64,000 bases of DNA, from positions 1 to 64,000 of the forward strand of contig DHVT01000007.1 in the NCBI GenBank assembly GCA_002412775.1, read 5' to 3'. Source of the DNA: Firmicutes bacterium UBA5201 (GTDB taxonomy: Bacteria > Bacillota > Clostridia > Peptostreptococcales > Acidaminobacteraceae). The notes beneath the pieces were generated by a model that worked only from the letters and a program-made list of their open reading frames with translations, was not told the origin of the DNA and made no database searches. Position 1 is the first letter of the stretch. Each line of letters opens with the position of its first letter. Both the position numbers and the translations under genes were made by a program. This document shows positions 42,701-50,236 of this stretch, piece after piece.

Positions 42701-43242
42701 CCATAACGGAAGGTTCAATCAATCCTCATGACCTTTTAAGAGTGGTTGGTGTGAAAGGCGTACGTGAATACATCATCAAGGAAGTCCAAAAGGTTTATAG
42801 ACTTCAGGGTGTTGATATCAATGACAAGCACATTGAAATTATTGTAAAACAAATGTTGTCAAAGATTAAAATTGACGAGTCTGGAGATTCACTGCTTCTA
42901 CCTGGAACAGTAGTCAGCCTTAAAGAGTTCAATCGTCTCAATGAGGAGATTGAAGCTGAAGGTGGCGAACTTGCTCAAGGTACAAGAACTTTGCTGGGAA
43001 TCACTAAAGCATCTCTTGCAACAGAATCGTTCTTGTCAGCGGCGTCATTCCAAGAAACAACCAGAGTTCTTACTGAAGCCGCCATAAACGGTAAAGAAGA
43101 CCGATTGTTGGGTCTCAAGGAGAACGTCATCATAGGAAAATTGATTCCGGCAGGTACAGGCATGCGCTATTATCGCGAAATGACTGTAAAGGCGAAGGAT
43201 GACTTTGACCTTGCAAGAGCTGAGGCTTTTAAGACTATTTAA
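39718..43242 (+). CDS. rpoC: DNA-directed RNA polymerase subunit beta'
   Basis: The protein has 1174 residues from TTG 39718 with AAGGGAGAGG upstream. It has the N-terminal zinc-binding CHCGKYKKVRYKGVVCDRCG, the catalytic NADFDGDQM, and the later Cys cluster CETQYGVCAKCYG. It is 32 nt from rpoB and forms one transcription unit with it. No intein or split is present. Confidence 0.99.
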   Translation: MIEFNNFDSIRIGLASPDKIRSWSKGEVKKPETINYRTLKPEKEGLFCEKIFGPTKDWECHCGKYKKVRYKGVVCDRCGVEVTKSKVRRERMGHIELAAPVSHIWYFKGIPSKMGILLDLSPRALEKVLYFASYIVIEPGETSLEHKQLLTESEYSQYREKYGNTFRAMMGAEAVKEILRQVDLDSLAVELKSQLKDSSGQKKIRIVRRLEVVDAFRKSGNDPEWMILDVVPVIPPDLRPMVQLDGGRFATADLNDLYRRVINRNNRLKRLLELGAPDIIVRNEKRMLQEAVDALIDNGRRGRPVTGPGNRPLKSLSDLLKGKQGRFRQNLLGKRVDYSGRSVIVVGPELKFYQCGLPKKMALELFKPFVMKRLVKDGYVHNIKSAKRMVERVKPEVWSIVEEVIREHPVLLNRAPTLHRLGIQAFEPVLVDGKAIRLHPLVCTAYNADFDGDQMAVHVPLSVEAQAEARFLMLSVNNILAPKDGRPITTPTQDMVLGAYYLTFEKEDKPETMKIFKDFEELNLSYFNGAVHLQERVKMRKYFEEADKFVVLESTVGRFIFNDKIPQNLGFVDREKEPFALEIDFLCKKKDLEDIIAKSFTEYGNTITAELLDHMKDMGFLYSTKGAVTVSVSDMVIPEAKKALIASAREVVDQYQKAYRRGLISEEERYEKIIQTWTKTTDDVTEELMKNLSNLNNIKIMADSGARGSKNQIRQLAGMRGLMANALGKTVEIPIISNFREGLTVLEYFISTTGARKGLADTALRTADSGYLTRRLVDVSQEVIVREVDCNTNEGIEVIEFREGNELIEPLQERILGRYPVDEVTHPETGEILCTKNQMISEKIADKIVKAGYKTLRIRSVLACETQYGVCAKCYGLNLATGKPVHVGEAVGIIAAQSIGEPGTQLTMRTFHTGGVAGGDITQGLPRVEELFEGRKPKGLAVIAEMDGVISFKETKKKREVVITNEETGEQHTSLIVFGANVKVKEGDRVTQGQSITEGSINPHDLLRVVGVKGVREYIIKEVQKVYRLQGVDINDKHIEIIVKQMLSKIKIDESGDSLLLPGTVVSLKEFNRLNEEIEAEGGELAQGTRTLLGITKASLATESFLSAASFQETTRVLTEAAINGKEDRLLGLKENVIIGKLIPAGTGMRYYREMTVKAKDDFDLARAEAFKTI

Positions 43243-43253
43243 CATAAAATTTA

Positions 43254-43282
43254 TTGACAGTCATTTTTTATGGTGTTAAAAT
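43254..43282 (+). promoter_or_regulatory. Promoter of the str operon
   Basis: TTGACA (43254-43259) and TAAAAT (43277-43282), spacing 17 nt, lie 12 nt after rpoC and 38 nt before the L7Ae-like gene. No terminator hairpin is visible between rpoC and this promoter. Confidence 0.82.
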
Positions 43283-43320
43283 GATGAAGTGCATATTGGC
43301 GACTTCAAGGAGGATACCGT

Positions 43321-43569
43321 ATGCAACTAAGTGAACTTGCTAAAAACCCTAAATTGGTGGTCGGCGTTAAGCAAACCACAAAAGTCTTGATGAACAATCA
43401 TGCCAGGCTAATATTCGTTGCCAAAGATGCGGAACAGCATGTTATTAGAAGGATCATTCAGTTGGCGACCGAGAAGAGTGTGGAGATTGTATTTGTCGAG
43501 TCCATGAAGGATTTGGGTAAAGCTTGTAATATTGACGTTGGTGCTGCGACAGCGGTTATTGAAAAATAG
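43321..43569 (+). CDS. L7Ae-family kink-turn RNA-binding protein
   Basis: The protein has 82 residues. GVKQTTKVLMNNHARLIFVAKDAE and the final GVGAATA-like DVGAATAVIEK match the L7Ae/L30e fold. Firmicute homologues (YbxF) sit at the same place, between rpoC and rpsL, and bind kink-turns in rRNA or riboswitches. AAGGAGG lies upstream of the ATG. Confidence 0.93.
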   Translation: MQLSELAKNPKLVVGVKQTTKVLMNNHARLIFVAKDAEQHVIRRIIQLATEKSVEIVFVESMKDLGKACNIDVGAATAVIEK

Positions 43570-43602
43570 AATTTTATAAAAGGAAGGAGGTGCTGAAAAG
43601 GA

Positions 43603-44019
43603 ATGCCTACTATAAATCAGTTAGTAAGAAAAGGAAGACAACAAGTTGAAGAAAAGTCAACTTCTCCTGCTTTACAAAGAAGTTTGAATACTTTGAAGAG
43701 AAAGCAAGTAAAAATGAGTTCACCACAAAAAAGAGGTGTTTGTACGAGCGTTAAGACAGTTACGCCTAAGAAACCAAACTCAGCTTTGAGAAAGGTTGCA
43801 AGGGTTAGACTTACAAACGGCTTCGAGGTGACAGCTTATATTCCAGGTGTCGGTCACAACTTACAAGAGCATAGTGTTGTTCTTATAAGAGGCGGTAGAG
43901 TCAAAGACTTACCGGGTTGTAGATATCACATCGTAAGGGGCGTACTTGATACTTCTGGTGTTAACAACAGAATGCAGGGAAGATCAAAATATGGCGCTAA
44001 GAGACCAAAGAAAAAGTAG
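43603..44019 (+). CDS. rpsL: Ribosomal protein uS12
   Basis: The protein has 138 residues. KPNSALRKVARVRLTNGFEV and the PGVGHNLQEHSVVLIRGGRV loop are intact. K in TPKKPNSA, whose change gives streptomycin resistance, is wild type. It acts at the decoding centre. Confidence 0.99.
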   Translation: MPTINQLVRKGRQQVEEKSTSPALQRSLNTLKRKQVKMSSPQKRGVCTSVKTVTPKKPNSALRKVARVRLTNGFEVTAYIPGVGHNLQEHSVVLIRGGRVKDLPGCRYHIVRGVLDTSGVNNRMQGRSKYGAKRPKKK

Positions 44020-44030
44020 TGTACTAATCG

Positions 44031-44058
44031 GCCTCTTCCGTTAAGGAAGGGGCTTTAA
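44031..44058 (+). terminator. Attenuator-like hairpin between rpsL and rpsG
   Basis: GCCTCTTCC (44031-44039) and GGAAGGGGC (44045-44053) form a 9-bp stem with one G-T pair, followed by TTTAAAT. The T run is short, so full termination is unlikely; it may tune rpsG-fusA-tuf levels or be a processing site. Confidence 0.5.
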
Positions 44059-44151
44059 ATAGTAAACAATTCAATAAGCAGTTCCGCACAGCGACAGTAA
44101 AATGTCGAGTACCGATGAATGACCTAAACACATTATAAGGAGGGAAGCAAA

Positions 44152-44622
44152 GTGCCTAGAAAAGGAAATGTTCCTAAAAGAGACGTATTGCCTGATCCTA
44201 TGTACGGAAGCAAGGTTGTCACTAAGTTGATCAACTCTGTTATGTATGACGGAAAAAGAGGCGTAGCTCAAAGCATTGTATATGGTGCGTTTGAGATGAT
44301 CAAAGAGAAGACTGGAAAAGAGCCTGCAGAAGTTTTTGAAGCGGCAATCAACAATATCATGCCAGTTCTTGAAGTAAAAGCAAGAAGAGTTGGTGGTTCA
44401 AACTACCAAGTACCAATTGAAGTAAGAACTGAAAGAAGACAAACTCTTGGACTCAGATGGTTGGTTACTTATTCGCGCAAAAGAGGCGAAAGAACCATGC
44501 AGGAAAAACTTGCTAAAGAAATCATGGATGCTGCCAACAACACTGGTGCTGCAGTCAAGAAGAGAGAAGATACTCACAAAATGGCAGATGCAAACAAAGC
44601 GTTCGCACACTACCGTTTCTAA
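44152..44622 (+). CDS. rpsG: Ribosomal protein uS7
   Basis: The protein has 156 residues from GTG 44152 with AAGGAGGG upstream. It begins MPRKGNVPKRDVLPDPMYGS, and the R-x-G-GSNYQVP loop and C-terminal helix are complete. It is a primary binder in assembly of the 30S head. The gene starts 132 nt after rpsL, a larger gap than others in the operon. Confidence 0.99.
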   Translation: MPRKGNVPKRDVLPDPMYGSKVVTKLINSVMYDGKRGVAQSIVYGAFEMIKEKTGKEPAEVFEAAINNIMPVLEVKARRVGGSNYQVPIEVRTERRQTLGLRWLVTYSRKRGERTMQEKLAKEIMDAANNTGAAVKKREDTHKMADANKAFAHYRF

Positions 44623-44672
44623 TAAAATATGTTTGAGTGCGCTCAAACTTTGTTTTGAAAGGAGGATATAAG

Positions 44673-46739
44673 ATGAGTAGGGGTTATTCACTTGAGAATA
44701 CCAGAAACATCGGCATCATGGCTCACATCGATGCGGGTAAGACAACTACCACTGAAAGGATCCTCTATTATACAGGTATCAACTATAAGATTGGTGAAGT
44801 TCACAACGGCGGCGCTACTATGGACTGGATGGAGCAAGAGCAGGAAAGAGGAATTACAATCACTTCTGCTGCTACAACTTGTGTCTGGAAAGATAAACGT
44901 ATCAATATTATTGATACGCCTGGTCACGTTGACTTTACCGTTGAAGTTGAAAGATCACTTCGTGTATTAGATGGATCCGTAGCTGTTTTCTGTGCAAAAG
45001 GCGGGGTTGAACCTCAGTCTGAAGCCGTTTGGAGACAAGCTGACAAATATGGCGTACCTAGAATGGCATTTGTTAACAAAATGGACATTACAGGCGCAGA
45101 TTTCTTCAGAGTTGTAAAAATGATGAAGGATCGTTTAAAAGCAAATGCAGTGCCACTTCAAATACCAATAGGCGCTGAAGAAAAATTCCAAGGCATCGTA
45201 GACTTGTTGGAAATGAAAGCTGTTTACTACAGAGACGACCTTGGCGAAAAAATTGATATCATCGATATACCAGCTGAACTTCAAGACCTTGCTGAAGAAT
45301 TTAGACATGGTCTTGTGGAGTCAATCTCTGAAACAGATGAAATATTGATGGAGAAATACCTCGAAGGCGTAGAACCAACAATTGAAGAATTGAAAAAGGC
45401 GCTCAGAAGAGCGACGATCAACAATGAGATTGTACCCGTTTTCTGTGGTTCTTCTTACAAAAACAAAGGTGTTCAAAGAATGCTTGATGGCGTTATCGAT
45501 TTCATGCCTGCTCCAACTGATGTTGAAGCGATAAAAGGACTCGATGAAGACGGAAACGAAGATGAAAGAGCTTCAGGCGACGACATCCCATTTTCATCAC
45601 TTGCTTTCAAAATCATGACGGATCCTTATGTTGGAAAATTAACATTCTTCAGAGTTTACTCGGGAACATTGGATTCAGGTTCATATGTATACAACTCGAC
45701 TAAACAAAAGAAGGAAAGGGTTGGTCGAATTCTGCAGATGCACGCGAACAAAAGAGAGGAACTTGCAAAAGTCTACTCTGGAGATATCGCAGCAGCTGTC
45801 GGCCTGAAGTACACAACTACAGGAGACACACTTTGTGACCCTGATCATGTGATCGTACTTGAGTCCATGGTATTCCCTGAGCCTGTTATTCGTGTGGCGA
45901 TCGAGCCTAAAACGAGAGCATCTCAAGAGAAAATGGGCATCGCACTTGCGAAGCTTGCTGAGGAAGATCCTACGTTCAGAGCATACACTGACGAAGAAAC
46001 CGGACAAGTCATCATCGCTGGTATGGGTGAGCTTCACCTTGAAATCATCGTAGACAGACTTTTAAGAGAGTTCAAAGTGGAAGCGAACATCGGAGCACCT
46101 CAAGTTGCTTACAAAGAAACAATTACAAAGGCAGTTGATATCGACTACAAGTACTCTAAACAGTCTGGTGGTAGAGGTCAATATGGCCATGTTAAGATTA
46201 AATTCGCTCCAAATGAATCCGGTAAAGGTTATGCGTTTGAGACGACCGTTACCGGTGGTACGGTTCCAAGAGAATACTTCAATGCCATCAACGATGGTGT
46301 GCAAGGCGCTCTTAAAGCTGGTATCTTAGGTGGTTATGAAGTTGTTGACGTTAAAGCCAATCTTTATGATGGATCATACCATGAGGTTGACTCCAATGAG
46401 ATGGCATTTAAACTCGCTGCGTCCATGGCATTTAAAGAAGCAATGAAAAAAGGTGATTCTGTACTCCTTGAGCCTTTCATGAAGGTTGAAGTTACAGTAC
46501 CTGAAGAGTACTTTGGTGATGTAATGGGTGATATCAACTCCAGACGTGGTAAGCTTGAAGGTATGGAAGTTGTTCATGGCGCACAAGTCATCAATGCTCA
46601 TGTACCACTTTCTGAAATGTTTGGTTATGCTACTGACCTTAGATCAAAATCACAAGGTCGTGGTAACTACACTATGATTTTCAGTCATTATGAGCAAGTA
46701 CCTAGAAGTATCGCTGAAGAGATTATCGGTAAAAATTAA
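44673..46739 (+). CDS. fusA: Elongation factor G
   Basis: The protein has 688 residues from ATG 44673 with AAAGGAGG upstream. The canonical AHIDAGKTTTTERIL, DTPGHVDF and NKMD motifs are present, unlike the paralogue at 16233. It drives translocation and, with recycling factor, ribosome splitting. It lies in the standard rpsL-rpsG-fusA-tuf order. Confidence 0.99.
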   Translation: MSRGYSLENTRNIGIMAHIDAGKTTTTERILYYTGINYKIGEVHNGGATMDWMEQEQERGITITSAATTCVWKDKRINIIDTPGHVDFTVEVERSLRVLDGSVAVFCAKGGVEPQSEAVWRQADKYGVPRMAFVNKMDITGADFFRVVKMMKDRLKANAVPLQIPIGAEEKFQGIVDLLEMKAVYYRDDLGEKIDIIDIPAELQDLAEEFRHGLVESISETDEILMEKYLEGVEPTIEELKKALRRATINNEIVPVFCGSSYKNKGVQRMLDGVIDFMPAPTDVEAIKGLDEDGNEDERASGDDIPFSSLAFKIMTDPYVGKLTFFRVYSGTLDSGSYVYNSTKQKKERVGRILQMHANKREELAKVYSGDIAAAVGLKYTTTGDTLCDPDHVIVLESMVFPEPVIRVAIEPKTRASQEKMGIALAKLAEEDPTFRAYTDEETGQVIIAGMGELHLEIIVDRLLREFKVEANIGAPQVAYKETITKAVDIDYKYSKQSGGRGQYGHVKIKFAPNESGKGYAFETTVTGGTVPREYFNAINDGVQGALKAGILGGYEVVDVKANLYDGSYHEVDSNEMAFKLAASMAFKEAMKKGDSVLLEPFMKVEVTVPEEYFGDVMGDINSRRGKLEGMEVVHGAQVINAHVPLSEMFGYATDLRSKSQGRGNYTMIFSHYEQVPRSIAEEIIGKN

Positions 46740-46759
46740 TCCTAGGGAGGAATTGAGAA

Positions 46760-47950
46760 ATGGCTAAGCAAAAATTTGAAAGAAACAAGCCGCACTGTAA
46801 CGTTGGAACAATCGGTCACGTTGACCATGGTAAAACAACTCTTACAGCTGCTATCACAAAAGTTTTATTCGAGAAATACGGTTTAGGCGCAAAAGTAGAC
46901 TTTGACAACATCGATAAAGCACCAGAAGAGAGAGAAAGAGGAATCACTATCTCTACTGCTCACGTCGAGTACGAAACTCCAGCTAGACACTACGCTCACG
47001 TAGACTGTCCAGGTCACGCCGACTACGTAAAGAACATGATCACAGGAGCCGCTCAAATGGACGGATCCATCCTTGTTGTTTCCGCAGCTGACGGTCCAAT
47101 GCCACAAACAAGAGAGCATATCCTTCTTTCAAGACAAGTTGGCGTTCCATACATCGTTGTTTTCTTAAACAAATGTGACATGGTAGACGACGAAGAATTG
47201 CTTGAGCTTGTAGAAATGGAAGTAAGAGACCTTTTAACAGAATACGATTTCCCGGGTGACGACACACCAATCATCAGAGGATCGGCTCTTAAAGCGCTTG
47301 AAGGCGAACCAGAGTGGGCTCAGAAGATCATCGAACTTTTCGATATCGTTGACACATACATCCCACAACCTGTAAGAGCAACAGACAAACCTTTCTTGAT
47401 GCCAGTTGAAGACGTATTCTCGATCACAGGTCGTGGTACAGTTGCAACAGGTAGAATTGAAAGAGGAGTCGTAAAAGTTCAAGAAGAAGTTGAACTCGTA
47501 GGTCTCTCTGAAGCTCCAAGAAAGTTAGTAGTAACAGGCGTAGAGATGTTCAAGAAGCTTCTTGATGAAGGTCAAGCAGGCGATAACTGCGGTCTTCTTT
47601 TAAGAGGCATCCAAAGAACAGAGATCCAAAGAGGACAAGTTCTTGCAAAACCGGGAACTATCCATCCACATACAAAGTTCGAAGCACAAGTATACGTTCT
47701 TACTAAAGAAGAGGGCGGAAGACATACACCGTTCTTCAAAGGTTACAGACCACAATTCTTCTTTAGAACAACAGACGTAACTGGATCAATCGACTTGCCA
47801 GCAGGCGTTGAAATGTGTATGCCTGGAGACAACATCGAAATGAACATCGAACTGATCGCACCAATCGCGGTAGAAGAGGGTTTAAGATTCTCTATCCGTG
47901 AAGGTGGTAGAACAGTAGGCGCAGGTTCTGTAATCAAGATTACAAACTAA
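46760..47950 (+). CDS. tuf: Elongation factor Tu (copy 2)
   Basis: The protein has 396 residues, nearly identical to the copy at 31021 over its whole length at both DNA and protein level. Most differences are silent and cluster in the 3' half. It is 20 nt from fusA with AGGGAGG upstream. The flanking sequences of the two copies are unrelated, so identity stops at the gene ends, as expected from gene conversion. Confidence 0.99.
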   Translation: MAKQKFERNKPHCNVGTIGHVDHGKTTLTAAITKVLFEKYGLGAKVDFDNIDKAPEERERGITISTAHVEYETPARHYAHVDCPGHADYVKNMITGAAQMDGSILVVSAADGPMPQTREHILLSRQVGVPYIVVFLNKCDMVDDEELLELVEMEVRDLLTEYDFPGDDTPIIRGSALKALEGEPEWAQKIIELFDIVDTYIPQPVRATDKPFLMPVEDVFSITGRGTVATGRIERGVVKVQEEVELVGLSEAPRKLVVTGVEMFKKLLDEGQAGDNCGLLLRGIQRTEIQRGQVLAKPGTIHPHTKFEAQVYVLTKEEGGRHTPFFKGYRPQFFFRTTDVTGSIDLPAGVEMCMPGDNIEMNIELIAPIAVEEGLRFSIREGGRTVGAGSVIKITN

Positions 47951-47986
47951 TCCAATTGTTTCTAAAAATAAATAAAATCTTTCAAA

Positions 47987-48020
47987 ATAACCCCTTGTCA
48001 AAAGCAAGGGGTTATTATAT
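47987..48020 (+). terminator. Terminator of the str operon
   Basis: ATAACCCCTTG (47987-47997) and CAAGGGGTTAT (48005-48015) form an 11-bp stem, followed by TATATAAT. The S10-operon promoter overlaps it. Confidence 0.85.
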
Positions 48021-48023
48021 AAT
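47995..48023 (+). promoter_or_regulatory. Promoter of the S10-spc-alpha operon, nested in the terminator
   Basis: TTGTCA (47995-48000) and TATAAT (48018-48023) are exactly 17 nt apart. The -35 covers the loop side of the str terminator, and the spacer contains its downstream arm. Confidence 0.75.
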
Positions 48024-48029
48024 ATTGTG

Positions 48030-48210
48030 GTGCACTAACGCGATGAGGTGGAAAGTTACTTTGCTGTGAGAGAATTTCCGCTGAGAATTGTCCGTACATG
48101 ATATGGGCGTCGAGTTTTTTTGTCCAAACGCTAATGAAACACCAGGCGCAGTGGACGATGTTCAACTTGATCGTATGATCGCAGCTCGCATACGATAAAA
48201 AAAGGAGGTT
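48030..48210 (+). promoter_or_regulatory. Structured leader of the S10 operon
   Basis: The leader is about 185 nt and contains no gene. Three hairpins can be drawn: GTGGAAA/TTTCCGC (48048-48081); GTCCA plus CGC with GCG plus TGGAC (about 48121-48155, loop TAATGAAACACCAG); and ATCGTATG/CATACGAT (about 48171-48197), ending next to the AAGGAGG of rpsJ. The position and size suit a ribosomal-protein feedback leader. I do not recognise it as a specific known class. Confidence 0.5.
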
Positions 48211-48216
48211 TAGCAA

Positions 48217-48528
48217 ATGGCTAACAAGCAAAAAATTAGAATCAGATTAAAGTCATTCGATCACAAAGTGCTTGACAACACAGCACAAAAGATCGTTGAA
48301 GTGGCGAAACAAACTGGTGCAGATGTAGCTGGTCCGATCCCGTTACCAACAAAGAAAGAAATCATAACCATTTTGAGAGCAGTACACAAGTACAAAGATT
48401 CAAGAGAGCAATTTGAGATCAGAACCCACAAGAGATTGATTGATATCTTGAATCCTGCACAAAAAACAGTTGATGCGCTTATGAAACTTGAATTGCCTGC
48501 GGGAGTAGACGTAGAAATCAAGCTCTAA
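48217..48528 (+). CDS. rpsJ: Ribosomal protein uS10
   Basis: The protein has 103 residues. KIRIRLKSFDHKVLDNTAQK and GPIPLPTKKEI are signatures, and the extended loop ends RTHKRLIDI. It is a 30S head protein and the NusE antitermination partner of NusB. First gene of the S10 operon, with AAGGAGG upstream. Confidence 0.99.
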   Translation: MANKQKIRIRLKSFDHKVLDNTAQKIVEVAKQTGADVAGPIPLPTKKEIITILRAVHKYKDSREQFEIRTHKRLIDILNPAQKTVDALMKLELPAGVDVEIKL

Positions 48529-48555
48529 AGCGTAATAAGGAAAGACTAAGATTTC

Positions 48556-48601
48556 GGTTTAAATAGATAAACCTGATTTTTTAGGATGATTACTTTGGTA
48601 A
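48556..48601 (+). promoter_or_regulatory. Two hairpins between rpsJ and rplC, possible attenuator
   Basis: GGTTTA-AATAGA-TAAACC (48556-48573) is followed by TGATTTTTT, a weak terminator shape. Then GATTAC-TTTG-GTAATC (48586-48601) precedes the AGGAGG of rplC. The gap is 106 nt, the longest inside the S10 part of the operon. Confidence 0.4.
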
Positions 48602-48634
48602 TCCGCTGTAAGAATATTAGGAGGTGCGAGACGC

Positions 48635-49267
48635 ATGGTAGGAATTATCGGTAAAAAAATCGGTATGACCCAAGTTTTCAACGAAGAAGGCATCGTTACA
48701 CCAGTAACTGTTGTTGAAGTGACACCTATGGTGGTCACACAAATCAAAACAGTTGAAACTGACGGATACAATGCCATCCAAGTAGCTTCGGGTGACGTGA
48801 AGACTAAACACGTTAACAAACCTTTAAAAGGACATTTTGATAAAGCGAACGTTGCTTACAAAAGAACTTTAAAGGAATTCAGAATTGAGAATCCGGCAGA
48901 TTTCACAGTCGGTCAGGAAATCAAAGCTGACATATTTGAAAATGGTCAAATCATAGATGTTACAGGAACATCTAAAGGTAAGGGAACAACAGGTCCAATC
49001 AGAAGACACAATCAATCAAGAGGCCCTGAGACACACGGTTCGAAATACCACAGAGGTGGCGGTTCAATCGGTGCTGCTTCTTATCCTGCAAGAGTTTTCA
49101 AAGGTATGCCAATGGCTGGTAGAATGGGTAACGAGCAAGTAACTGTACAAAACCTTGAAGTCATCAGAGTTGATGCTGAAAGAAATCTTTTATTAGTAAA
49201 AGGTGCAGTGCCAGGTCCTAAAACTGGTCAAGTAATAATTAGTAAAGCTGTTAAGGCAACAAAATAA
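48635..49267 (+). CDS. rplC: Ribosomal protein uL3
   Basis: The protein has 210 residues. MVGIIGKKIGMTQVFNEEG and GSIGAASYPARVFKGMPMAG, with the conserved loop reaching the peptidyl-transferase centre, are intact. It is an early 50S assembly protein. Confidence 0.99.
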   Translation: MVGIIGKKIGMTQVFNEEGIVTPVTVVEVTPMVVTQIKTVETDGYNAIQVASGDVKTKHVNKPLKGHFDKANVAYKRTLKEFRIENPADFTVGQEIKADIFENGQIIDVTGTSKGKGTTGPIRRHNQSRGPETHGSKYHRGGGSIGAASYPARVFKGMPMAGRMGNEQVTVQNLEVIRVDAERNLLLVKGAVPGPKTGQVIISKAVKATK

Positions 49268-49291
49268 TAGCTGACGAAAGGAGGAAGCACA

Positions 49292-49918
49292 GTGCCTAAA
49301 TTAGAAGTATTAAACGTTTCTGGTCAAAAAGTGACTGAAATTGAATTAAACGAAAGTATTTTCGGAATAGAGCCAAATGTGCCGGTTATGCATGAAGTTG
49401 TAAAAAACTACCTTGCTAACCAAAGACAAGGTACTCAATCTGCAAAAACAAGAGCAGAAGTAAGAGGCGGCGGAAGAAAGCCTTTTAGACAAAAAGGTAC
49501 AGGTAACGCAAGACAAGGTACGATCAGAGCACCACATTTCGTAGGTGGTGGTGTCGTATTCGCACCGAAGCCGAGAAGCTACAGATATACGTTGCCTAAG
49601 AAGATGAAGAGACTTGCTCTCAAATCTGCATTAAGTGCAAAAGTAAGAGAAAACGAGATGATCATTCTTGATGAACTTACTATGGCGGCTCCAAAGACAA
49701 AAGATATGCTGAACATTTTGAACAACATTAAAGTAAACGGCAAGAAAGTATTGTTCGTAACAGGCGATGTTGAACTGAACGTTGTTAAAGCGGCAAGCAA
49801 CATCACTGGCGTGAGCACAACTTTTGTGGGTCAAATCAACGTGTATGAAATTTTGAATCACGACTACTGTGTTGTAACTAAAAACGCAATTGAAAAATTC
49901 GAGGAGGTGTATGCGTAA
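49292..49918 (+). CDS. rplD: Ribosomal protein uL4
   Basis: The protein has 208 residues from GTG 49292 with AAAGGAGG upstream. GGGRKPFRQKGTGNARQGT is the loop that lines the exit tunnel. In some bacteria L4 represses the S10 operon through its leader; whether it does so here is unknown. It overlaps rplW by one base (TAATG). Confidence 0.99.
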   Translation: MPKLEVLNVSGQKVTEIELNESIFGIEPNVPVMHEVVKNYLANQRQGTQSAKTRAEVRGGGRKPFRQKGTGNARQGTIRAPHFVGGGVVFAPKPRSYRYTLPKKMKRLALKSALSAKVRENEMIILDELTMAAPKTKDMLNILNNIKVNGKKVLFVTGDVELNVVKAASNITGVSTTFVGQINVYEILNHDYCVVTKNAIEKFEEVYA

Positions 49919-50208
49919 TGAGAACCTCTTATGATGTAATAGTAAGACCAATCGTAACTGAGAATTCTATGATGCAAACTTCAGACAGAAAGTATACTTT
50001 CGAAGTTTTGAAGGACGCAAACAAAACTGAGATTAAAAAAGCTGTTCAAGAAGTGTTTGGTGTGAAAGTTGAAAAAGTTTACACTATGCATGTTAAAGGA
50101 AAGCTTAAGAGACAAGGTAAACATGAAGGCTATACAAGAAGCTGGAAGAAAGCGATTGTTAAATTGACGGCAGACAGCAAAACAATCGAGTTCTTCGAAG
50201 GAATGTAA
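49918..50208 (+). CDS. rplW: Ribosomal protein uL23
   Basis: The protein has 96 residues. YDVIVRPIVTENSMM begins the family fold, and the KVEKVYTMHVKGKLKRQG loop follows. It lies at the tunnel exit and docks trigger factor and SRP. GAGGAGG inside the end of rplD serves as its ribosome-binding site. Confidence 0.98.
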   Translation: MRTSYDVIVRPIVTENSMMQTSDRKYTFEVLKDANKTEIKKAVQEVFGVKVEKVYTMHVKGKLKRQGKHEGYTRSWKKAIVKLTADSKTIEFFEGM

Positions 50209-50236
50209 TCAATAAAGACTCGAAGGAGGTATAACC

